Assembly: GCA_027063755.1 (NCBI GenBank) | Contig: JAMORD010000198.1 | Coordinates: forward strand, 1 to 17,675 | Source of the DNA: a bacterium | GTDB taxonomy: Bacteria; Coprothermobacterota; Coprothermobacteria; Coprothermobacterales; JAADFF01 | Direction: 5' to 3' | Length of the DNA stretch: 17,675 nt | Part shown: piece after piece, positions 7,210-13,388 of the stretch | Numbering within the stretch: position 1 is the stretch's first letter | Layout: each line of letters opens with the position of its first letter | Program-made: the position numbers and the translations under genes | Notes under the pieces: model-generated | Seen by the model: the letters and a program-made list of their open reading frames with translations, nothing else | Told to the model about the DNA's origin: nothing | Database searches by the model: none

Positions 7210-7232
7210 TATAAATTTACATCTACTATACC
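7204..7232 (+). promoter_or_regulatory. Weak candidate promoter for rdgB-valS, upstream of the hairpin
   Basis: TTGTGA (7204-7209, overlapping the end of pit) and TATACC (7227-7232) are 17 bp apart, each matching 4 of 6 consensus bases. If real, transcription would run through the hairpin at 7236-7254 before reaching rdgB. Speculative. Confidence 0.2.
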
Positions 7233-7235
7233 GTG

Positions 7236-7263
7236 GCGGGGGCAATGCCCTCGCTTTATTTTT
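7236..7263 (+). terminator. Rho-independent terminator after pit
   Basis: GCGGGGGC (7236-7243) pairs with GCCCTCGC (7247-7254) across an AAT loop, with one G-T pair, and is followed by TTTATTTTT (7255-7263). It separates the phosphate-uptake genes from rdgB, whose start is only 29 nt further on. Confidence 0.88.
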
Positions 7264-7292
7264 GATATCCTACTAACGAGGTGGTGAATGAT

Positions 7293-7901
7293 ATGAAAAA
7301 ACTCTTGGTGGCTACATCTAATCCCCATAAGCTGAAAGAGATGAAACAGCTTCTTGAGGGACTACCATATGATGTGTTGTCTATGAAAGATATTGACATA
7401 AATATTATTATGCCAGAAGAAGACGGTGATACTTTTCGTGACAATGCCTATATCAAAGCAAAGGGCGTGTATAAGCAGATAGTAGAAAAATACCCTGATA
7501 TGTGGGTGCTTGCCGATGATAGCGGTATGAGTGTTGATGCACTTGGAGATGCCCCCGGTGTGCATTCTGCCAGATATAAAGGGCTTTCTACCCCCGAAGA
7601 AAGGCTGAAAGAAGTGCTGAGAGAGATGGAAGATGTGCCATGGGAAAACCGCACAGCCCATTTTATAACGGTGATGTGCCTTATTACAGATTTTGCCGAA
7701 GTTTTTACAGAGGGAATTGTGAATGGTTATATTGCATTAGAGCCCAAAGGGGAAAATGGCTTTGGATATGACCCCATATTTTACTATCCTCCCCTTGATA
7801 AGACATATGCACAGATGGGTGCTGAAGAAAAGAATAGTGTTTCTCACAGAGGTATAGCCAGTAGAAAAATGAAGGTTGTACTTGAGAAGTTCGCACGGTA
7901 A
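7293..7901 (+). CDS. rdgB: XTP/dITP pyrophosphatase (HAM1/RdgB family)
   Basis: House-cleaning enzyme that hydrolyses non-canonical purine nucleoside triphosphates (XTP, ITP, dITP) to the monophosphate and pyrophosphate, keeping deaminated bases out of nucleic acids. The 202-aa length is normal for the family. Motifs in order: ATSNPHKLKE (7-16), TFRDNAYIKA (about 47-56), LADDSG with the metal-binding acid pair, PGVHSARY, GFGYDPIF and SHRG. ATG 7293 was chosen because GAGGTGGTGA (7278-7287) is well placed. In-frame GTGs at 7281 and 7284 lie inside that site. It starts 29 nt after a terminator, leaving no room for a normal promoter, so its transcription start is unclear. Confidence 0.95.
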   Translation: MKKLLVATSNPHKLKEMKQLLEGLPYDVLSMKDIDINIIMPEEDGDTFRDNAYIKAKGVYKQIVEKYPDMWVLADDSGMSVDALGDAPGVHSARYKGLSTPEERLKEVLREMEDVPWENRTAHFITVMCLITDFAEVFTEGIVNGYIALEPKGENGFGYDPIFYYPPLDKTYAQMGAEEKNSVSHRGIASRKMKVVLEKFAR

Positions 7902-8098
7902 AATGTTTAAAAAGTAGGAGGCATGTCTATGAACTGTGGGGTTAGTGACTAACATCTGTATAACAGGTAAGATTACCACATACTACTGGATACTGTGTCG
8001 GGGCAGTTTCCGAGTTAGTTGTTTGTAAAAAATCCCCATTTACCGTTATCATATAAGTACATGTTTCCTTGATGTTGAAAATATGGGAGGTGACATCT
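7902..8098 (+). promoter_or_regulatory. 197-nt structured leader between rdgB and valS, class unknown
   Basis: No long gene fits here. Visible structure: palindrome GTTAGTGACTAAC (7941-7953); CTGT/ACAG (7956-7966), which competes with GGTAA/TTACC (7966-7977); and a longer stem GGATACTG (7988-7995) with CAGTTTCC (8004-8011), one T-T mismatch, extendable by ACT/AGT across a bulge. CCCAT (8035-8039) could pair with ATGGG (8083-8087) and cover the valS ribosome site. A nine-codon reading frame sits at its 5' end. I looked for T-box landmarks (TGGNACC antiterminator, terminator before the start codon) and did not find them. Function as a cis-regulator of valS is an inference. Confidence 0.35.
7923..7952 (+). 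CDS. Possible 9-codon leader peptide before valS
   Basis: Frame MSMNCGVSD followed by TAA. AGGAGG at 7916-7921 is only 1 nt from ATG 7923 but 7 nt from the second in-frame ATG at 7929, which would give a six-residue MNCGVSD-type peptide (seven codons). The nine bases ATGTCTATG recur at the real valS start (8099-8107), so this may instead be a decayed copy of that start. Only one valine codon is present, which argues against classic attenuation by valine. Confidence 0.25.
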   Translation: MSMNCGVSD

Positions 8099-10828
8099 AT
8101 GTCTATGGATATACCTAAGCATATAGATCCTAAAGATATTGAAGGCAAGTGGTATGAAAGATGGAAAAAAGACAAAGTTTTTCACGCAGAGGTGGACTAC
8201 AGCAAAAAGCCCTTTTCCATGGTTATTCCACCACCTAATGTTACAGGTTCACTTCATATGGGACATGCCCTCAATGTAACCCTCCACGATATTGTGTGGA
8301 GATTTAAGCATATGCAGGGATATAACACTGTATGGGTACCGGGAACAGATCACGCCGGTATTGCTACACAGACTGTTGTGGAGAGAAAATTACTTAAAGA
8401 GGAAGGAAAAACCCGCTGGGAACTGGGTAAAGAGGAGTTTATTAAGAGGGTATGGCAGTGGAAAGAAGAATCTGGTGGCCGTATTCTTTCTCAGATGGAG
8501 CGTATGGGTATCTCTGTTGATTGGGATCGCCTGCGCTTCACTATGGATGAAGTGTGCTCTAAAGCTGTCAGAAGGGCATTTAAGACCCTTTATGATAAAG
8601 GACTTATATATAGAGGAGACTATATTATCAACTGGTGTCCCCACGATATGACGGCCCTTTCTGACCTTGAGGTAGAGCATGAAGAAATGGATGGTTTCCT
8701 TGTGTATAGCAAATATCCATTTACCGATGGAACAGGCTATCTTATTGTTGCCACAACAAGACCAGAGACAATACCTGCCGATGTGGCAATAGCTGTAAAC
8801 CCAGAGGCCGAATATGTGCTTGTTGAAAGAGACGGCAAGAAGTATCTCTTTGGTAAGGTTGTCGTAGATAATGACACCCTTGGCTGGGGCGAGTATAACA
8901 TTGTAGAGACCTATAAGGGCAAAGACCTGGTAGGTAAGTTTGAGGTGAAACTTCCTATTGGACCTGAAGACAGGGTGATAGGTATTATTACCGATGAAGA
9001 GATTGACCCCGACTTTGGCACGGCTGCACTGAAGGTAACGCCGGCACATGATGCTGTAGACTTTGAGATTGGTAAAAAGTACAATTTGCCCATTATATCT
9101 GTTATTAATCTTGATGGCACAATGAACGAGCAGGCAGGTCCTGAGCTTGCAGGTCTTGACCGATTTGAGGCAAGAGATAAAGCTATAGAAATTATGGAGC
9201 AGAGGGGCCTTGTTGCCCTTAAGCAGCCTTATAAGATACCTGTAGGTAAGTGCTATAGATGTGGCACTATCATAGAACCAATGGTGTCTAAGCAGTGGTT
9301 TGTGAAACTCACTGCCATGGTAGACGAGGCCAAAAAGACCGTTGAAGAGGGAAGAACCCGCATTATTCCAGACAGGTGGACAAAGGTTTACTTTGACTGG
9401 ATGAACAACATTAGAGACTGGTGTATATCCCGTCAGATATGGTGGGGACATAGAATACCAGCTTGGTATTGTAAAGATTGCGGTCATATTACTGTATCTG
9501 AGGAGACACCAGAGAGATGTGAAAAGTGTGGTAGCACCAATATAGAGCAGGATCCCGATGTGCTTGATACATGGTTTTCATCTGCCTTGTGGCCATTTGA
9601 GGTTTTTGGCTGGCCTGAGGAAACAGAAGATCTGAAATATTTCTTCCCAACATCTCTTCTTATTACCGGTTGGGATATTCTCTTCTTCTGGGTATCTAAG
9701 ATGATATTTATGTCAGTGCACCTGACAGGTAAAGAACCCTTTAAAGATGTCTATCTCCACGGACTTGTGCGTGATGAAAAGGGTCAGAAGATGTCTAAGA
9801 CAAAGGGTAATGTTATAGATCCCTTAGAGCTTGTAGATAAATATGGTGCCGATGGTCTACGGTTTGGACTGGCTCACCTTGTTAGTAAGGGGCAGGATAT
9901 TAAACTGTCTGAGGAGAAAATTGAGCATGGTAGAAACTTCATGACAAAGATATGGAATGCTTCCCGTTATATTCTTATGCGTCTTGATGGTAAGGTTCCC
10001 GCAAAGCCAGAAAATATGGAGAGCGAGCTGACACTTCCCTCTAAGTGGATACTGTCAAGGCTGACACATGTGAAAAAGCAGATGACAGAACTGCTTGAAG
10101 ACTATGAATTTGGTGCAGCAGCTCGTCTTATTGAGGATTTCTTCTGGAAAGAATTTTGTGATTGGTATCTTGAGCTGTCCAAATTTGAAGATACTGAGGC
10201 CACAAGGTGGACACTCCTTACCGTTTTAAAGGACAGTTTGAAGATGATACATCCATTTATGCCATTTGTTACAGAAGAGATTTGGAGTCTCCTGCCTGAC
10301 TACGATGGCACATATATTGTTGAAAGTGGTTGGGTGTCTTCTGATGAATATATGTGGGAAGATATCCTTGAAGAGGCAGATAAGTTTATGGAAGTTGTTA
10401 GGGGAATAAGGGCACTGAAGGCAGATATAGGCCTTGGCATGAAGAAAGTGCCTATGGTATATGTTAAAGGTGAGGGTTTAGATGAGTTTATCCAGAGGTG
10501 GGGCAAATACATTGAAGGTCTTGCCAAATTGGAGAGCCTTGAAGGTGTAGACACAAAACCCCATGGTGCCTATTCTGTTGTTGCCCGTGATATTGTGCTG
10601 TATTTACCCCTTGAAGGACTCTTGGATATTGAGGCAGAGAAGAAGAGACTCCAGAAAAAACTTTCTGGGCTTGATAAAGAGATATCTCGTAGAGAAAAGA
10701 AGCTTGCCAATGAAAACTTTGTGAAGAAAGCCCCGGCTGAGGTTGTGGAGAAGGTAAAGGCAGAGCTTGAAGATCTTCGTGGTCAAAAAGAAAGGGTTCT
10801 TGAGCACCTAAAAGACTTAGAGGCATAA
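8099..10828 (+). CDS. valS: Valyl-tRNA synthetase
   Basis: Class I aminoacyl-tRNA synthetase charging tRNA-Val, with an editing domain that removes mischarged threonine. The protein is 909 aa, typical for the family. Visible: PPPNVTGSLHMGHALN with the HIGH-type motif HMGH (53-56); the CP1 editing domain with TTRPET and HDAVDFE; zinc-ribbon cysteines CYRC (385-388) and C458/C461/C474/C477; DTWFSSALWPF; KMSKT (564-568); anticodon-binding domain; and a C-terminal charged coiled-coil arm (about 838-909) that contacts tRNA. ATG 8099 has GGGAGGTGA (8085-8093) at good spacing; in-frame ATG 8105 is less well placed. Upstream extension to 8069 would have no ribosome site. A 197-nt leader separates it from rdgB. 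Confidence 0.97.
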   Translation: MSMDIPKHIDPKDIEGKWYERWKKDKVFHAEVDYSKKPFSMVIPPPNVTGSLHMGHALNVTLHDIVWRFKHMQGYNTVWVPGTDHAGIATQTVVERKLLKEEGKTRWELGKEEFIKRVWQWKEESGGRILSQMERMGISVDWDRLRFTMDEVCSKAVRRAFKTLYDKGLIYRGDYIINWCPHDMTALSDLEVEHEEMDGFLVYSKYPFTDGTGYLIVATTRPETIPADVAIAVNPEAEYVLVERDGKKYLFGKVVVDNDTLGWGEYNIVETYKGKDLVGKFEVKLPIGPEDRVIGIITDEEIDPDFGTAALKVTPAHDAVDFEIGKKYNLPIISVINLDGTMNEQAGPELAGLDRFEARDKAIEIMEQRGLVALKQPYKIPVGKCYRCGTIIEPMVSKQWFVKLTAMVDEAKKTVEEGRTRIIPDRWTKVYFDWMNNIRDWCISRQIWWGHRIPAWYCKDCGHITVSEETPERCEKCGSTNIEQDPDVLDTWFSSALWPFEVFGWPEETEDLKYFFPTSLLITGWDILFFWVSKMIFMSVHLTGKEPFKDVYLHGLVRDEKGQKMSKTKGNVIDPLELVDKYGADGLRFGLAHLVSKGQDIKLSEEKIEHGRNFMTKIWNASRYILMRLDGKVPAKPENMESELTLPSKWILSRLTHVKKQMTELLEDYEFGAAARLIEDFFWKEFCDWYLELSKFEDTEATRWTLLTVLKDSLKMIHPFMPFVTEEIWSLLPDYDGTYIVESGWVSSDEYMWEDILEEADKFMEVVRGIRALKADIGLGMKKVPMVYVKGEGLDEFIQRWGKYIEGLAKLESLEGVDTKPHGAYSVVARDIVLYLPLEGLLDIEAEKKRLQKKLSGLDKEISRREKKLANENFVKKAPAEVVEKVKAELEDLRGQKERVLEHLKDLEA

Positions 10829-10832
10829 AGAT

Positions 10833-10859
10833 AAAGGGGAGTCCCAGGCTCCCCTTTTT
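10833..10859. terminator. Shared bidirectional terminator between valS and cobQ
   Basis: AAAGGGGAG (10833-10841) pairs with CTCCCCTTT (10849-10857) around a 7-nt loop. On the plus strand it ends in TTTTT (10855-10859), a good terminator for valS. On the minus strand the same hairpin is followed by a broken T run (TTTATCTTTAT) lying within the valS tail, so termination of cobQ is plausible but weaker. The cobQ stop (10860-10858) abuts the T run. Confidence 0.85.
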
Positions 10860-12300
10860 ACATATTCATATGCTTAAGAATGTCCTCTATACGAGGTTTG
10901 ACACCCTCCAGTATTCTATCCAGTTCTTCTATAGGGTGGGTATATATGAAAGATTTCTCCGTATATCCTCTTTCCTTTCTTATCATGTTTATGAAAGACT
11001 CAGAGAATGTGTTGTTGGCAAATAGCCCATGTAGATATGTACCTATAATGCGGTCTTTGTAGTATCCGTCAGGGTTTCCATTTAGCATGAGAAAAGGTGG
11101 GTCTGTTTCTGTTATGCCGTGGTGTATCTCATACCCCGACACAGCTATACCACCGGTGACGGGGATATCTTTCATAACATAGCCCTTACTGAGTCTCAGT
11201 ATTTTGTCTTTTCTAAAAATGGTGTTGCCGGGTATTAGCCCCAGCCCTTTATATACACCAGGTTTATCTTCAATGCCCTCTTTATCTACGATGCTTTCTG
11301 TTAGCATCTGAAATCCACCGCATATGCCGATGATATATGCACCACTTTCCCATGCTTTCTTTATAGACTTATCTATACCCATGCTTCTAATAAATCTCAG
11401 GTCTTCAATAACCTTTCTTGAACCCGGTAGTATGACCACATCTACATTTTCTATCTCATAGGGATTGACCGTGAATATGAGGTTGACCTTGCCTATCAAT
11501 GGGTCAAAATCATCATGATTGGCCATGTGAGATGTTTGAATAACGGCCACAGTAATATCGTTTGGGATACGGGGTATATTTCTCTTCAGTGCATCCTCTT
11601 CGGGAAGATTGTGATGAATATATGGTAAGACAACTGTGGGTATACCATATCTACGGTAGAGGTAATCTATTCCCTCTTTCAGTAGACTTTCATCGCCCCT
11701 GAATTTGTTGAGAACAAATACCTTAATGTGTTTTTGCTCTTCTGGAGATAACAGCTCCATTGTGCCTACAATCTGTGCAAAGCTACCACCTCTGTCTATA
11801 TCGGCCACGAGTATTCCGTCGGCGTCTGTGTACAGAATGGGTTTTATATTGGTGATGTCGTATTTTTTCAGATTAATTTCAGCTGGAGAACCGGCACCTT
11901 CAATAACAATGTAGTCGTGTCTTTTCATCAGTGTGTCAAGGTTTGCTTTAATAATTTCCCATAACTGTTCCCGATCTTTGCTTATCCAGTTTTTACTGTC
12001 TATGCTGCCAGCAGGTTTACCGTTTATTACCATGTAAGACTGTGTTGGTGCTCCCGGTTTGAGAAGAATGGGATTGTATATAGGTGATGGAATAACCTCT
12101 GCTGCCAATGCCTGATAGTATTGAGCAGAAGACATTTCATAACCCTCTGGGGTCACTTTGGCATTAAGGGACATATTTTGTCCCTTAAAAGGCACTACAT
12201 CAAGATGTAAGTACTTTTTCATGTATCGTATAATTAGTAAAGATACAGTTGTTTTACCGGCACCACTCATGGTGCCCAGCACACCTATGGCCTTTTTCAT
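10858..12300 (-). CDS. cobQ: Cobyric acid synthase (adenosylcobyrinate a,c-diamide amidase, CobQ/CbiP)
   Basis: Glutamine-dependent amidotransferase that amidates the b, d, e and g side chains of adenosylcobyrinic acid a,c-diamide in cobamide synthesis. The 480-aa protein is close to the usual 485-510. N-terminal ATP-binding half: GTMSGAGKT (9-17), VPFKGQNMSLNAKVTPEG (36-53) and NPILLKPG (76-83). C-terminal class I glutaminase half: ILPGSR (290-295), GICGGFQML with catalytic Cys327, GYEIHHG (389-395) and TYLHGLF with His424. Catalytic residues look intact. Its ATG overlaps the TGA of the phosphoesterase gene (ATGA), with AGGTGGGA as ribosome site. No other corrin gene is in view, so the host could either make cobamides from genes elsewhere or salvage precursors. 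Confidence 0.95.
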   Translation of the reverse strand: MKKAIGVLGTMSGAGKTTVSLLIIRYMKKYLHLDVVPFKGQNMSLNAKVTPEGYEMSSAQYYQALAAEVIPSPIYNPILLKPGAPTQSYMVINGKPAGSIDSKNWISKDREQLWEIIKANLDTLMKRHDYIVIEGAGSPAEINLKKYDITNIKPILYTDADGILVADIDRGGSFAQIVGTMELLSPEEQKHIKVFVLNKFRGDESLLKEGIDYLYRRYGIPTVVLPYIHHNLPEEDALKRNIPRIPNDITVAVIQTSHMANHDDFDPLIGKVNLIFTVNPYEIENVDVVILPGSRKVIEDLRFIRSMGIDKSIKKAWESGAYIIGICGGFQMLTESIVDKEGIEDKPGVYKGLGLIPGNTIFRKDKILRLSKGYVMKDIPVTGGIAVSGYEIHHGITETDPPFLMLNGNPDGYYKDRIIGTYLHGLFANNTFSESFINMIRKERGYTEKSFIYTHPIEELDRILEGVKPRIEDILKHMNM

Positions 12301-13001
12301 GCGAACAGTCCCACCTGAACTTCTTCCAGTGTATCGGCATCAATAAGGAGTGGCTTGCCGTGTATGGGTAGTGCCACATTGTATATGAGAAACGGATTTT
12401 TCGTTTTCCATACCCGGGCGTGGTGACTATGTCCGTGAATGGTAATAGTAGGGGGATTTTCTTTCAGTGCATCACACAAACGCATGCTTGTTAGCCCACC
12501 CTTATCGTGGGTTTCTTCAATGGTAGTTTCGCATACACCATAGTGGGTTAGAAGTATTGTGTATGGGGTTTTTGCCTCTTTTATGGCCTGCTTTATCCAC
12601 TCTATGCGCTTTGCATACCGCTTATGTATGTCGGGTATATTTCTTTTTTGCCAGCTTGTAGGTCTATCAAGCACACCTTCTGTGCCTATGATGGTGAAAT
12701 TCCCGAGAGTATATATTTCATCTTCTAAGAAGACGATATCAGAAAGAACCTCCGGTAGGTGCTTTCTTACAGGTTCTTTGTCGGCGTTGCCCCATACAGC
12801 GATGACAAGAGAGGGTTTCCACACATGCATCATTTTTTCATACCACTCTATAAATGGCTGGTAGACAGCTCTTTTGGTAAGGTCGCCGGCAATAAAGAGT
12901 ACATCTATTTTCGGCAGTGGTAGTGTGAGCATATGGTAGGCATCTCTGGCATACATGGGGATGTGTATGTCCGATGTGAAGGCAAATATCACCTTTCTCA
13001 C
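12297..13001 (-). CDS. Calcineurin-like metallophosphoesterase
   Basis: Two-metal phosphoesterase of 234 aa; substrate unknown. The family motifs are visible in order: DIH (Asp11, His13), GDLT (Asp40), GNAD (71-74), THYG (His153) and GHSHH (190-194). The third block reads GNAD where the family consensus is GNHD/E, so the usual acid-base His is Ala. Similar substitutions (GNCD) occur in small YfcE/MJ0936-like phosphodiesterases, which suggests that branch. GTG start at 13001, overlapping the upstream TGA (GTGA), and its own TGA overlaps the cobQ ATG. The tight coupling implies co-regulation with cobQ, but nothing in the sequence shows that it acts on a corrinoid or nucleotide-loop intermediate. 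Confidence 0.88.
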   Translation of the reverse strand: MRKVIFAFTSDIHIPMYARDAYHMLTLPLPKIDVLFIAGDLTKRAVYQPFIEWYEKMMHVWKPSLVIAVWGNADKEPVRKHLPEVLSDIVFLEDEIYTLGNFTIIGTEGVLDRPTSWQKRNIPDIHKRYAKRIEWIKQAIKEAKTPYTILLTHYGVCETTIEETHDKGGLTSMRLCDALKENPPTITIHGHSHHARVWKTKNPFLIYNVALPIHGKPLLIDADTLEEVQVGLFA

Positions 13002-13282
13002 CTCTGTCCCATTTCTTTAACAACCTCGTTAAGATGTCTCATGATGGTGTCTTCTATGATGGCTACAGTATCTGCATCAGTTGCCGTCACATCTATATCT
13101 ATTTTTCCGTCTAGAATATCTGCCACCACGCGGCGTGCTGTTTCGTAGCCTATGGCTTTGGCAAATTCTATATCTTCTTCGCTATTTCTATCAAGCTGAA
13201 AATAGCTGATAACGCCCTCTTCACACACATCGGCCACCTTTGCCCCAAACTCTATAAGGTCAAGAATATATTCCTTTTCCAT
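12998..13282 (-). CDS. Small conserved-looking protein of unknown function, first gene of the cobQ operon
   Basis: I do not recognise this 94-aa protein. It is acidic and looks mostly helical, with no signal peptide or membrane segment. Features: two cysteines-poor helices at the start (IEFGAKVADVCEEGVISYF), a middle block EFAKAIGYETARRVVADIL, then DIDVTATDADTVAIIEDTIM and a charged C-terminus ending in GQR. ATG 13282 is chosen because AAAGGAGG (13298-13291) is 8 nt upstream. An in-frame extension upstream to 13498 would run into iorA on the other strand and has no ribosome site. Its TGA overlaps the phosphoesterase GTG. Strong ribosome site and double coupling make it a real gene. Confidence 0.8.
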   Translation of the reverse strand: MEKEYILDLIEFGAKVADVCEEGVISYFQLDRNSEEDIEFAKAIGYETARRVVADILDGKIDIDVTATDADTVAIIEDTIMRHLNEVVKEMGQR

Positions 13283-13332
13283 CGCATATGCCTCCTTTGT
13301 ATTCCATATTTTTATGCATAGTCTAATGCTTA

Positions 13333-13341
13333 TGATACAAT
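13333..13341 (+). promoter_or_regulatory. Extended -10 promoter element for iorA
   Basis: TGATACAAT (13333-13341) is an extended -10 (TG-n-TACAAT) about 48 nt before the iorA start, in the 106-nt divergent gap. No good -35 is seen at 17 bp, which is common for extended -10 promoters. For the opposite strand, TTGTAT and CATAAA spaced by 18 bp (about 13342-13313) are a weak candidate for the cobQ operon. Confidence 0.4.
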
Positions 13342-13388
13342 GAAAGTGTAGGTTATTCCTCATATTTAGGGAAGGGAGGGATGTTCTC

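Noticed and set aside
7902-8098. T-box riboswitch upstream of valS
   Set aside because: No TGGNACC antiterminator bulge, no terminator hairpin with T run before the start codon, and no recognisable Stem I landmarks. Kept only as an unknown leader.
8390-9487. 365-aa minus-strand frame inside valS
   Set aside because: Antisense shadow of a fully motif-supported valyl-tRNA synthetase; no start site or recognisable domains.
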